Below, piece after piece: positions 36,302 to 44,566 of a stretch of DNA of 64,000 bases. The position numbers were made by a program, and so were the translations under genes. The notes below the pieces were generated by a model, which was not told the origin of the DNA, ran no database searches, and saw only the letters and a program-made list of their open reading frames with translations. The stretch is from UBA1141 sp963665155 (lineage in GTDB: Bacteria; Chloroflexota; Dehalococcoidia; Lucifugimonadales; UBA3495): the NCBI GenBank assembly GCA_963665155.2, contig CAXXFI010000002.1:1426001-1490000 (forward strand), given 5' to 3'. Position 1 is the first letter of the stretch. The number at the start of each line of letters is the position of its first letter.

Positions 36302-37297
36302 TTATCCGGTATTGCCGCATTTTGCCATGTCCGGCCGGACCACCAGCACCGGTATGTCCATTCCCTTGATGAGCTCGTCGGCAACGCTGCCCAATACTAT
36401 GCGTGAGAGACCCGACCGACCGTGGGTCGAGACGGCGGCCATAGTGCCCTCGCTGCCACCCGCATAGTCAATAATTCTCCGGCCCGGCACGCCTTCCATC
36501 ACCGTAGCTGTAGCCCGGATTCCCTTGGACTCCAGCCTAGCCTTCACCTCATCTAGATACGCTTCGGCCTCCGCCACCAACGACGCTTGGACGTCGACCC
36601 TATCCATTGGCAGGGGCTCCATCGCAGAGTAGGCTATAGGGGCAAACCTGACCACTCGCACTAAAGCAACCTCAAGCAAAAACTCTCGAGCCAACCCTTC
36701 CACTAAGGGCAACACGACCTCAGCCAATTCGGAGCCGTCCAAAGGAACCACAACTTTCTTCAATTCGCTCTTGAGTTCCGACCCACTAATTTCAGGGCCA
36801 CTAATATCCGGGCCACGACCTGCGTCACCCCTACGGCTTGGCCTATACACGAGCACGGGAATATGGGACGTGCGCACCACTTCATCGGTAACACTGCCCA
36901 AAATCCCACGCCCCAATCCCGAACGTCCCCGAGTAGACATTGCGATTAGGTCGCAACCCATGGCGTCGCCCTGGACCAAAATCTCAGGAGCAACTTTGCC
37001 ATATACGCATGTTGCCGTGGCAATTACGCCCCTCTTAGCCAAGTATCCTTCAACACCGGCCAAGTATTCCTTGATTCCCGAAGCCTTGATACCGGTGACG
37101 CTTCTCTCTAGCGTCCGCACCGACCCCCGAGCCTCCTCCCTGGCTGTCCGCGCCTCTGCCTCGCTTTCGTTCCCATGTTCGATCACGGAAAGCAGCAGTA
37201 GGTCCGAGCCAAGTTCCTGTGCCAACGGCAATAAAGATGGAAAAATGGACTCGGCCACATCAGACCCGTCCAATGGCACCAATATTCGATCAAACAC
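36302..37297 (-). CDS. double universal stress protein
   Basis: A 331-residue protein with two Usp domains (about 1-155 and 175-325). The first opens FDRILVPLDGSDVAE and has STRGRSGLGRGILGS for ATP; the second opens KKVVVPLDGSELAE and has STHGRSGLSRIVLGS. Tandem Usp proteins respond to starvation, hypoxia and other stress. Start: GTG 37297 is preferred, since AAGGAGG lies 7 bases upstream; the GTG at 37303 directly abuts the ribosome site. In frame with the Usp gene at 34668, so the two may form one stress unit. Confidence 0.9.
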   Translation of the reverse strand: MFDRILVPLDGSDVAESIFPSLLPLAQELGSDLLLLSVIEHGNESEAEARTAREEARGSVRTLERSVTGIKASGIKEYLAGVEGYLAKRGVIATATCVYGKVAPEILVQGDAMGCDLIAMSTRGRSGLGRGILGSVTDEVVRTSHIPVLVYRPSRRGDAGRGPDISGPEISGSELKSELKKVVVPLDGSELAEVVLPLVEGLAREFLLEVALVRVVRFAPIAYSAMEPLPMDRVDVQASLVAEAEAYLDEVKARLESKGIRATATVMEGVPGRRIIDYAGGSEGTMAAVSTHGRSGLSRIVLGSVADELIKGMDIPVLVVRPDMAKCGNTG

Positions 37298-37303
37298 AGC
37301 CAC

Positions 37304-37842
37304 TCCTCCTTACTGGTTAGCTTCAGGACGGCCAGCCTGTCCCCGCCGGGGGTGCCGGGCTCATCAGGCCGATTTTGGCCATTATTTCCTCCCCCTTTTC
37401 CCGTCCCGGCTCCACCTCCTACTTTCTATCGTTCGCCGTTTCGGCAATAGAGTCTTTTGGACCTGTTTTAGAACCCAAATGTACCTCGGACGGGGCCAAT
37501 GGTTAGTTACACATCAAGCGATGACGAAGCCAGGACGGCTTATGCCCAAAGCGCTCCCAGATGCGCATCGCGCTTTTACCTTCTATTGCGCAGTAATATA
37601 TTCGGAAGAACCGACGCCGCCGGATAAGGAACATGCTCGACTACGGGTGTTCGTACGTGGCCAAAATCCCAATTTGCTTGAAGGCTCGTCCCGTATAAAT
37701 ATGAGCAAAAGCAGGAGCATCAAACATGAGGATCAGGCATAACCCAATAATGTCTCCGCTTTCTACATTCCTGCGGTACGGATATAATGGTCAGACCGGA
37801 TCCTGGCATAAAAGGCAACGCATTGGAAAAACCGGTAGTGTC
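37304..37842. other. intergenic, no confident gene
   Basis: About 540 bp upstream of the Usp gene. A 73-codon plus-strand frame (ATG near 37524, ending at 37742) has some protein-like character but no ribosome site; I do not call it. Promoters for the Usp gene should lie here. Confidence 0.4.
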
Positions 37843-38355
37843 TCAGTTTGAACGTTGTTCAATTAAATCCACTATCCATTCCAGAGTCCGGGGGGAATCG
37901 GTCAGCCCTGCCGCCATCGCCGGTGTGTCACCCTTCAGGGTCTTGTGGGCGCGTACCCAATTATACCAGACCGTATAAAGGGCTACCGCGTGGTGGTGGT
38001 TCTCAATTTTCTTACTGAAGGCATTGGTCAACCGGGTGAAGCGCCGGACTGACATTCGCGTGGTCAGGTTGTGACGTTCCACTATCGACGTGCTGATTGA
38101 TTCGGGCTTTGGGTCACCGCTGATAGGTATCGTGTTTATACCAACACACTGAGCGGGGCTGTACCGGCGCTGGGCTTCTACATCCTGAGACCGCCCGTAG
38201 ACCTTTACCAGTTGAGCATATAGTCCACGTCGCCGCCGAAAGCGCCCTCTACGGCTTCCAGGTAAGCCCGGTGGCCATCGGTGGTCAGTTGCACCCGGTT
38301 AGCCAGGCGGGAGCGTAGATCGTCCATCAATGAGTCACAATTCCGGGCGGCAGTC
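37843..38355 (-). pseudogene. IS1-like transposase C-terminal fragment
   Basis: The last two thirds of an IS1-like DDE transposase. From 38355 downward comes CDSLMDDLRSRLANRVQLTT then DGHRAYLEAVEGAF; a frameshift near 38215 leads into LVKVYGRSQDVEAQRRYSPA, then VERHNLTTRMSVRRFTRLTN and AFSKKIENHHHAVALY, ending at 37843. The N-terminal domain is missing. The break point is within 20 bp of the start of the NarL-type regulator, so a deletion or insertion placed this fragment directly upstream of that gene. Confidence 0.83.
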
Positions 38356-38373
38356 CGCCAAGAGAGATGGCTA

Positions 38374-39030
38374 ATGACACAGAATAGCCTCCTAAGGGTA
38401 CTCATTGTTGACGACCACGACATCGTCCGCAAAGGCTTGTCCATGCTCGTTTCACGCCAAGAAGACCTTCAAGTGGTAGGTGAAGCAGGCACAGCCGCCG
38501 AAGCACTCCAAGAGGCCCGAAAATCAACGCCGGACTTGGTAATCCTCGACATTCGGTTGCCCGATGGCTCAGGCATAGAGGTGTGCCGGGAAATACGCGA
38601 TCAGCTCCCTGAAACCCGGGTACTCATGCTCACCTCTTACAGCGACGAAGAGGCCATTATGGGTTCAATCATGGCCGGGGCTTCGGGTTACTTGCTAAAG
38701 GAGATTCGCTCCCAGGAAATTGTCGATGCCGTCCGCAAAGTGGGACAAGGCCAATCCTTACTGGACCCGGCGGTGACCGCCAGCGTGCTGGACCGGGTCC
38801 GCCGAGGGACCGACGGCGACGATAAATGGGCCCAACTCACCGAGCAGGAACGCCGAATTCTGGCATTGATAGCCGAGGGCCAGACGAACCGGGAAATTGC
38901 TCAACAGGTAAACCTGAGCGACAAAACGGTCAAGAACTACGTCAGCAATATTCTGGGAAAACTGGAAGTGTCCCGCCGGTCCCAAGCGGCAGCATACGTG
39001 GCCGAGAGGCGCGTGCGAGGCGGCCAGTAA
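38374..39030 (+). CDS. NarL/FixJ-family response regulator (DevR-like)
   Basis: A 218-residue two-component response regulator. The receiver (about 7-125) has Asp13/Asp14, the phospho-acceptor Asp59 (VILDIRLPDG), Thr87 and Lys109. The C-terminal LuxR-type HTH is at about 150-212 (LTEQERRILALIAEGQTNRE, KTVKNYVSNILGKLEVSRRS). The architecture and RMSHA-like length recall DevR/DosR, the hypoxia regulator that controls Usp genes in mycobacteria. No histidine kinase is next to it, so it is orphan here. Start ATG 38374, with a weak AGAGAG site; the upstream frame from 38281 is IS sequence. Inference: may regulate the Usp genes next door. Confidence 0.9.
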   Translation: MTQNSLLRVLIVDDHDIVRKGLSMLVSRQEDLQVVGEAGTAAEALQEARKSTPDLVILDIRLPDGSGIEVCREIRDQLPETRVLMLTSYSDEEAIMGSIMAGASGYLLKEIRSQEIVDAVRKVGQGQSLLDPAVTASVLDRVRRGTDGDDKWAQLTEQERRILALIAEGQTNREIAQQVNLSDKTVKNYVSNILGKLEVSRRSQAAAYVAERRVRGGQ

Positions 39031-39301
39031 GTCTTAAATGGCTGACTAACCTTTACTCGGGGCTGCCGAAAGTTGGGCAAACATGGTTATTTTCTCCTAC
39101 TGGAATTGGGCCAACGGAACTGGGTCGCCAGAAATTGTTCTGATATTCCCTGCTTCAGCCGACGGCTGACATCCCTGCTTCCATGGTGTAGGATTGCACC
39201 GTCCAACGATCCCCACAATATAGAAGCCGATATCCATTAAAGCCAGTATCCGTTAGGTCGATCCCAACGAAATTAAGCGCGAGCTCAAAGAGGAAAAGAG
39301 A

Positions 39302-40039
39302 ATGGTCACCACATCGGCCGATATCCAGTCGGAAATGATGCAATATTCCAGCCAAGACGGGACTCAAATCGACGCCTACTTGAGTCAGCCGGCCACTCCT
39401 GGCAGCTATCCGGGTGTGATAGTCACCATGGAAGGAATGGGACTTGAGGACCACATGAAGGAATTAACCCGGCGATTTGCCGAGGAAGGCTACATAGCCA
39501 TTGCACCGGACCTCTACACCAGGGAAGGAAGACCCGCACCCGAGAAAGTGCTGGAAGTACTTTTTTCCGTGCCCGATTCACAGACCATGGCGGACTTGGA
39601 AGGCGCGGCCACTTTCCTAAAGAGCCACTCCAACGCCAACAACAAAGTAGGTATAATCGGCTTTTGCTCCGGTGGTCGCTACACGCTAATGTTCGCTTGC
39701 ACCAGCAGCAACGTGAACGCTGCCGTCGATTCCGCCGGGGGGCACATTATCCCCGACGAAACCACCGAAGCCCGCCCTGTGGGCGTAATCGACATGATAG
39801 CCAACCTGTCGTGTCCGTTGCTGGGGATTTTCGGCGAAGAAGACGGCAATCCCTCTCCGGCCCATGCCGCCCGCCTGAATGAAGAATTGGACAAGCACAA
39901 CAAGACCTACGAATACAAGATGTACGCAAATGCCGGCCACGCTTTCTTCGCCGACTACCGACCTTCCTACCGGGCCGCTCCCGCCCAGGATATGTGGCAC
40001 CGAGTCCTACTGTTCTATGAGAAGTACCTAAAGAACTAG
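39302..40039 (+). CDS. dienelactone hydrolase family protein
   Basis: A 245-residue alpha/beta hydrolase of the dienelactone hydrolase family (hydrolysis of dienelactone to maleylacetate in the modified ortho pathway of chloroaromatics, or similar lactones). Nucleophile Cys122 in GFCSGG, Asp181 in GEEDGNPSP, His213 in AGHAFF; the Glu that clamps the Cys is in TMEGMG. ATG 39302 has a GAGG site. The stop TAG (40037-40039) is part of the first CTAG of dispersed element copy 3. Related substrates may come from the CMD and lactonase enzymes nearby. Confidence 0.9.
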   Translation: MVTTSADIQSEMMQYSSQDGTQIDAYLSQPATPGSYPGVIVTMEGMGLEDHMKELTRRFAEEGYIAIAPDLYTREGRPAPEKVLEVLFSVPDSQTMADLEGAATFLKSHSNANNKVGIIGFCSGGRYTLMFACTSSNVNAAVDSAGGHIIPDETTEARPVGVIDMIANLSCPLLGIFGEEDGNPSPAHAARLNEELDKHNKTYEYKMYANAGHAFFADYRPSYRAAPAQDMWHRVLLFYEKYLKN

Positions 40040-40192
40040 TACTATCGCCATATGAAACTGAAGAATACGAGTTTACCCCCACTCTAACTCTCCCCCGTGA
40101 AGGGGGGAGGATTAGTCCCTTCCCTCATCTCGGGGGAAGGTTAGGATGGGGGTATCGAGTTATTAGTCAAATATAACTGGAAGTAGAACTAG
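40036..40192. repeat. dispersed CTAG element, copy 3 (157 bp)
   Basis: Opposite orientation to copies 1 and 2. Begins CTAGTACTATCGCCATATG and ends CCAGTTATATTTG (minus), with CTAG at both ends (40036-40039, 40189-40192), consistent with a 4-bp target duplication. Contains both GC-rich hairpins. Its first CTAG supplies the TAG stop of the dienelactone hydrolase gene. Confidence 0.85.
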
Positions 40193-40279
40193 GGCGGTTG
40201 CCGCACCAACAAAAGAGGGTCATCTCTACACGATATATGGAATTGCGTGGGTGTGAATAACGCCAACCGGAGTTGAACA

Positions 40280-40633
40280 ATGCCTATAATTCATTATTCC
40301 GACGCCGAATCCGGAGAAGGATATCCCGGAGTCACCCGGGCAGTACTGGTGGACGCCCGAAACGGTTCGCAATCCCTTTACATTACTCACTTGACCATCA
40401 TCCCTGGTGGAACCGTCGGCACCCACATCCACCCAGATACCGAAGAAGCCATGATCATTGTTGAAGGAACACTAGAGGCAATTCTGGGAGACGAGATAGT
40501 GACCCTCGGGCCTGGAGACACGGTATTGGCGCCAGCCGGCGTAAAACACGGGTTCGTAAACCGGTCCCAGTCCAATGCCGCCTTGGTGGCCGCCTTTCCC
40601 AAGACCAGTTTTGAGCGGGTAATGGTAGACTAG
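40280..40633 (+). CDS. cupin-domain protein
   Basis: A 117-residue single cupin. The metal-binding motif is seen as H-x-H-P-x4-E-x-x-x-x-x-G (THIHPDTEEAMIIVEG, about residues 51-66), with the second motif PAGVKHGFVN carrying the fourth His. Such small cupins are often isomerases, dioxygenases or regulators; substrate is not predictable. ATG 40280 follows GGAG at 8 bases. It lies immediately after dispersed element copy 3 and ends 8 bp before the convergent aminotransferase. Confidence 0.87.
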   Translation: MPIIHYSDAESGEGYPGVTRAVLVDARNGSQSLYITHLTIIPGGTVGTHIHPDTEEAMIIVEGTLEAILGDEIVTLGPGDTVLAPAGVKHGFVNRSQSNAALVAAFPKTSFERVMVD

Positions 40634-40640
40634 GGCACGG

Positions 40641-41801
40641 TTACACCAGACCCTTTAAGGCTTCGACCACTTGCTCCACCTCTTCCTCGGTGTTGAAAAA
40701 GTGGAGCGAAATCCGCAGCCCCGGGGGGAAGGCGACCGGTCGGCAAACAATGCGGTGCTCCTGCCACAGGTGGTTGACATGCTCCACGGGCGTCATGCCG
40801 TCAATGGTTAAAGAGACTAGACCGGTAGAGTCTTGGCGGTCCAGAGGCGACAGTAGATTGATTCCGGAAACGCCCGCCAGGGCTTGTTTCATGATGGTGG
40901 AAAGGTCTAGGTTTCTCTCTTCAATGTCGGCCATTCCAGCGTCGTTAATAAACTTGATAGCCTCCAATGTCCCTGCCTGCAAAGCAACGCTGGTTGACGT
41001 CAATAGAAACTTGTCCATGCTCTCGGTGTTGGGCTCAAATGCATAAGGGTTCCCGGGCGTCAGCGCTGACCGACCCGCCACGAACGTCGGTTGCACTTGG
41101 GTTATCAGGTCCTGCCGGATGTAAAGGGCACCTACGCCCTCGGGTCCCAAAAGCCATTTTTGCCCCGGAATCGAGTAGAAATCGCAATCCAGGTCCTTCA
41201 TATCCAAGGCTATGTGTCCCGCCGACTGAGCACCGTCCAGCAGCATTAAAATCCCACGATCCTTGGTGAGTTGCCGTATTTCTTTAATCGGCATCCTCAA
41301 TCCAGTGGAATATTCCACGTGGCTTAGGAAAACCAGCTTGGTCCGATCGGTGATGGCGTCCGAGATTTTCTGCAGGATGCTCTCCCGGTTCTCAGTGGGG
41401 TCAACCTGCAGCACCTTGACCACCGCCCCGTGGCGGTGCTGCTGGTAGTAGCTGGGAATGAGCACCGAGCTATGTTCCAGATCGCAGGTGATGATCTCGT
41501 CTCCTTCTTCCCAACTTAGCCCATTCATTACGATATTCAGTCCCTCGGTGGTATTGCGGGTGACACAGACCTCGTCAACCGATGCGTTCAACAAAGCGGC
41601 CATGGCTTCTTTGACCTGGGCCTGAATGTCTCTGCCAGCCTGATAAACCTCAACACTGGTTGGACCCTGAGTCATTTCTAAATCCAGCCGCTGTTTTATG
41701 GCATTGACCACCGGGACCGGAGATGGCCCGGACCAACCGGTGTTCACGTATGTCATTTGTTGGCAGACCGGAAACTGTTCCCGTATTTTTATAACATCCA
41801 T
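40641..41801 (-). CDS. class V aminotransferase (cysteine desulfurase-like)
   Basis: A 386-residue PLP enzyme of fold type I, class V. Schiff-base Lys215 in PGQKWLLGPEGVG, Asp189 in LLDGAQSAGH, and EVCVTRNTTEGLNIV at the cofactor-phosphate region. Similar enzymes include isopenicillin-N epimerase-like and SufS/CsdA-like proteins; the lack of an extended Cys loop argues against a true NifS/SufS. The start ATG 41801 is preferred over the 31-codon upstream extension. Convergent with the cupin gene, 8 bp apart. Confidence 0.88.
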   Translation of the reverse strand: MDVIKIREQFPVCQQMTYVNTGWSGPSPVPVVNAIKQRLDLEMTQGPTSVEVYQAGRDIQAQVKEAMAALLNASVDEVCVTRNTTEGLNIVMNGLSWEEGDEIITCDLEHSSVLIPSYYQQHRHGAVVKVLQVDPTENRESILQKISDAITDRTKLVFLSHVEYSTGLRMPIKEIRQLTKDRGILMLLDGAQSAGHIALDMKDLDCDFYSIPGQKWLLGPEGVGALYIRQDLITQVQPTFVAGRSALTPGNPYAFEPNTESMDKFLLTSTSVALQAGTLEAIKFINDAGMADIEERNLDLSTIMKQALAGVSGINLLSPLDRQDSTGLVSLTIDGMTPVEHVNHLWQEHRIVCRPVAFPPGLRISLHFFNTEEEVEQVVEALKGLV

Positions 41802-41851
41802 GATTCTCTCTCCGTGCCTTCGCTGATTTATCGACGGTTCGCTAAATCTAA

Positions 41852-41887
41852 AAATCCCCTTGACCCCGTGGGGGGTCAGGGGGATTT
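41852..41887 (-). terminator. rho-independent terminator after NIPSNAP gene
   Basis: Inverted repeat with AAATCCCC and TGACCCC arms paired with GGGGTCA and GGGGATTT, followed on the minus strand by a TTTTT run. It sits 40 bp after the stop of the NIPSNAP gene and before the aminotransferase start. Confidence 0.8.
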
Positions 41888-41926
41888 CGATCAAGCTACA
41901 CTAAGCGCTTGGAATTTCCACTTGTT

Positions 41927-42580
41927 TTACCGAGGAGAATAGGGTGTCAGGCGCATAATCGAGTGACGGCTCTCACGTACCAGGGCACCATCCTTTTCCG
42001 ATTCTGCTCGCGCTTTCTGCCATTCCGGGTCGGCGCCAAAGGCTGCCCATCCCTTTTCCCGGTCTCCCACGCTGTCGTAACCCAACATATACACCAAACG
42101 GTTGCTGGTGCCTACAAGTTCGGTCCAGTAGGCTACGTTCTCGATGCCGTGCTTTTCGAACAAATGCATGGTGTGGTTCGAAAATCTGTCATGAAGGGCA
42201 GGCAATTTACCGGGCATTGCGTCATAAACCCGGAGTTCCTGCACTTTGGAGGACAGCTGCGGCTCAGGCGAGTACGGGGTTGTTTGCATGAACGAGTTGT
42301 AGACCCTGGCCACCAGTGGGCCATCCGCCTCGGTCTCGGCAAAAGCTGCCAAGCGTTTCTGGTCGGCTCCGAAAGCCTTCCACTTCTTTTCCCGGTCAGC
42401 CATGTCGTCAAAGGTCAGAATGTAGGTCATTTGATTACTGGTGCCGATTTCGTCAGTCCAGAAACCCATCATTCCGATCTCATACTGATTGAAGTAATCA
42501 ATCGTAATATTCGCAAAGCGGTCATTGATCGCCCCAAGTTTTCCCGGCACTGCGGTATATATCCGGTTTTCGTAAAGCAT
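41927..42580 (-). CDS. tandem NIPSNAP-family protein
   Basis: A 217-residue protein made of two NIPSNAP (dimeric alpha/beta barrel) domains: residues 1-100, opening YENRIYTAVPGKLGA, and 110-215, opening VQELRVYDAMPGKLPA. Both contain the FGADP/FGADQ and YSP motifs. The internal repeat mimics the usual homodimer. NIPSNAP proteins are often found with aromatic or sterol degradation genes, but biochemical function is unknown. ATG 42580 has a GAGGTG site. A VOC protein is just upstream on the same strand. Confidence 0.88.
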   Translation of the reverse strand: MLYENRIYTAVPGKLGAINDRFANITIDYFNQYEIGMMGFWTDEIGTSNQMTYILTFDDMADREKKWKAFGADQKRLAAFAETEADGPLVARVYNSFMQTTPYSPEPQLSSKVQELRVYDAMPGKLPALHDRFSNHTMHLFEKHGIENVAYWTELVGTSNRLVYMLGYDSVGDREKGWAAFGADPEWQKARAESEKDGALVRESRHSIMRLTPYSPR

Positions 42581-42646
42581 CTAGCACCTCGTTAGGAATT
42601 TTTACACCAAAGTTTCAGGCCAAAGTTGAAGGAATTAAAACCAAGT

Positions 42647-43006
42647 TTACTTTTCTAACTCCAAGACTTCGAGCTGAACCCCGTCCGGGCCCTCGAAGAA
42701 GCAAACCCTTCGGCCATTGCCTACCTGGGTTTCTTCCAAAATGCGCGCTCCATTAGCTTTGAGATCCGCAACTACATTGTCCAAGTCATCCGTGTCGATG
42801 GCTATGTGCTCTATCCCGTAGACTTGGTCACGGGTCTGGCTCTCAATATGCTTCGTGACATTGATGCTCAGTCCGTGCAAGTCCAAACGGAAGCCGCTGT
42901 CGCCAGCTTTGCCAACAATCATTGCGCCCAAGGAGTCCACGTAAAACTTGGCGGTCGCCTCGGGGTCCGTGGTCTTCAGGTGGATGTGGTTCATCTTGAA
43001 GGACAT
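42647..43006 (-). CDS. VOC (glyoxalase/bleomycin resistance) family protein
   Basis: A 119-residue single VOC module (beta-alpha-beta-beta-beta). Opening NHIHLKTTDPEATAKFY and closing RVCFFEGPDGVQLEVLEL are typical; His at the first strand and Glu at the last are metal ligands. Members include glyoxalase I, dioxygenases and antibiotic-binding proteins; substrate unknown. Start ATG 43006 follows GAGG; the earlier frame from 43048 is not used. Same strand as NIPSNAP, 66 bp apart, and probably one transcript with it. Confidence 0.86.
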   Translation of the reverse strand: MSFKMNHIHLKTTDPEATAKFYVDSLGAMIVGKAGDSGFRLDLHGLSINVTKHIESQTRDQVYGIEHIAIDTDDLDNVVADLKANGARILEETQVGNGRRVCFFEGPDGVQLEVLELEK

Positions 43007-43590
43007 TATGCACCTCGCTAGTATTGTGGATTGGCCCACCGCGGGCAATTCTAGTTACCCGATATTGATTGCGCCAACACCGATTAGGCACCAATTCCGA
43101 TTAAGCAGTAGTAAAGGCTGCTGGACGCGTCCAGCCTCGCCTTGCCTGGTGACTAGGGGGAGAATAGTCCAACAGCAAGCTCTAGTCAAGCCAAGAGGAT
43201 GCGCTGCAGCTCCACAGAAACCAACGGCAGAATCTCGGGCTTTGGGGCAATCACTTCCTGCGTTCCTGTCTTGCGAACGCGCAATAAATAAAGGTGAGCA
43301 TTCCTCGCCAGACGTGTTTCGTCAGTTTTTTCGCGTCTTCGTTTCCGTATCTTCGTAACGAGAAAGGCGGCCCAATTCCCCGCCCCCGTCATTCCGGCGC
43401 AGGCCGGAAACCAGGGGCGACCTTCGAAACCGAAGATAACAGTGCGGCAAACCTTGAGTTTCCGGGACCCAGCTATCATCGGCGCTACGCACCAACTTCC
43501 CTAACAGCCCTTACTTTCATAAAAAAACTAAACCAAAGAATCAGACTCTATCGCTCTATCCCCACCGAAACAATTTCCCGCCGCAAGCCC
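43007..43590. other. intergenic with a 16-bp palindrome and a REP-type repeat
   Basis: Between divergent genes. Holds a perfect palindrome GCTGGACGCGTCCAGC at 43120-43135 and, at 43387-43417, GTCATTCCGGCGCAGGCCGG, the common dispersed CGTCATTCC-type repeat. A minus-strand frame through this region is repeat-derived and not a gene. Confidence 0.6.
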
Positions 43591-43628
43591 ATTCGTACTA
43601 TAATCTCCCCCAGACTATCTTCGGCCAG
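43591..43628 (+). promoter_or_regulatory. TATAAT promoter element of SMP-30 gene A
   Basis: TATAAT at 43599-43604, 60 bp before the start, followed by CTCCCCC and CTATCTTCGGCC. The same order (TATAAT, CCCCC, TATCTT, GGCC) occurs before SMP-30 gene B at 59369-59374. No good -35 box, so an activator may be needed. Confidence 0.55.
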
Positions 43629-43663
43629 TTTTCTGGTCACCAGACATTATATGGAGGGAACCT

Positions 43664-44566
43664 ATGCCCATCGAAAAAATGGCAGCCGAGATGGACCGTA
43701 TCGTGTCGGCGGATCAAACGGTTGAGGAACTGGGTTCCGGCTACGGCGGAGACCAAGGCCCTGCCGAGGGACCGGTTTGGTGGAAGGACGGCGGCTATTT
43801 GCTCTTTAGCGACATCCACAACAACCGGCGAATGAAGTGGGCCCCCGGAGAAGGCGTCACTCTGTTCAAGGAACCAACGGACAGGGCCAACGGCCTGACA
43901 CGAGACTTGCAGGGCCGCTTGATTGCCGCCGAGCACGACTCCCGGAGGGTCACCCGGCTCGAGAACTATGGCAGCATAACGGTGCTAGCCAATAGCTACA
44001 AAGGAAGGCAGCTAAACCGGCCCAACGACGTGGTGGTTAAATCCGACGGTTGCATCTACTTCACCGACCCTTGGACCATGCCCCATCCTCAGGACCAATG
44101 GGACCTAGAGTTCTCGGGCGTATTCCGGCTCACCCCGGACCTGGGTAGGCTCACCTTGCTGATCGACGATTTCGTGATTCCCAACGGTCTGGCTTTCTCC
44201 CCCGACGAGAGCGTGCTATATATTAACGACTCCCGCCGAGGCCACATCCGAGCATACGACATGATGCCAACAGGATCATTGGCTTTGGGAACCGGCCGGA
44301 TTTTCGCCGACCTTACAGGCGAACGCCCCGGCGTACCCGACGGAATGAAAGTCGACATTGAAGGCAACGTCTACTGCGGTGGCGCTGGCGGCGTTTGGGT
44401 CATGGACCCCACGGGAAAACTTCTGGGCATAATTGTCCACGGAGAAACCGCCACAACCAACATCGCTTGGGGGGACGACGACTGGAAAACTCTGTACATC
44501 ACGTCCCGCAACACCCTCATGCGCATCAAACTAAACATTCCCGGGCTGCCCGTGCCCATCGCTTAG
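43664..44566 (+). CDS. SMP-30/gluconolactonase family protein (copy A)
   Basis: A 300-residue six-bladed propeller lactonase. Metal ligands: Glu in AEGPVWWKDG, Asn in RPNDVVVKSDG and Asp in VPDGMKVDIEG. No signal peptide. GGAGGG site before ATG 43664. By eye over 80% identical to the gene at 59475 along its whole length, including upstream DNA, so the pair arose by duplication of a unit with its promoter. Substrate lactone unknown. Confidence 0.92.
   Translation: MPIEKMAAEMDRIVSADQTVEELGSGYGGDQGPAEGPVWWKDGGYLLFSDIHNNRRMKWAPGEGVTLFKEPTDRANGLTRDLQGRLIAAEHDSRRVTRLENYGSITVLANSYKGRQLNRPNDVVVKSDGCIYFTDPWTMPHPQDQWDLEFSGVFRLTPDLGRLTLLIDDFVIPNGLAFSPDESVLYINDSRRGHIRAYDMMPTGSLALGTGRIFADLTGERPGVPDGMKVDIEGNVYCGGAGGVWVMDPTGKLLGIIVHGETATTNIAWGDDDWKTLYITSRNTLMRIKLNIPGLPVPIA

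Noticed and set aside
36771..37742. 323-codon plus-strand frame
   Set aside because: Most of it is antisense to the well-supported double Usp gene; only the last 73 codons are free, with no ribosome site.
43186..43479. 97-codon minus-strand frame with WFPACAGMT
   Set aside because: That peptide is the usual translation of a dispersed CGTCATTCC-type repeat, so the frame is repeat-derived.
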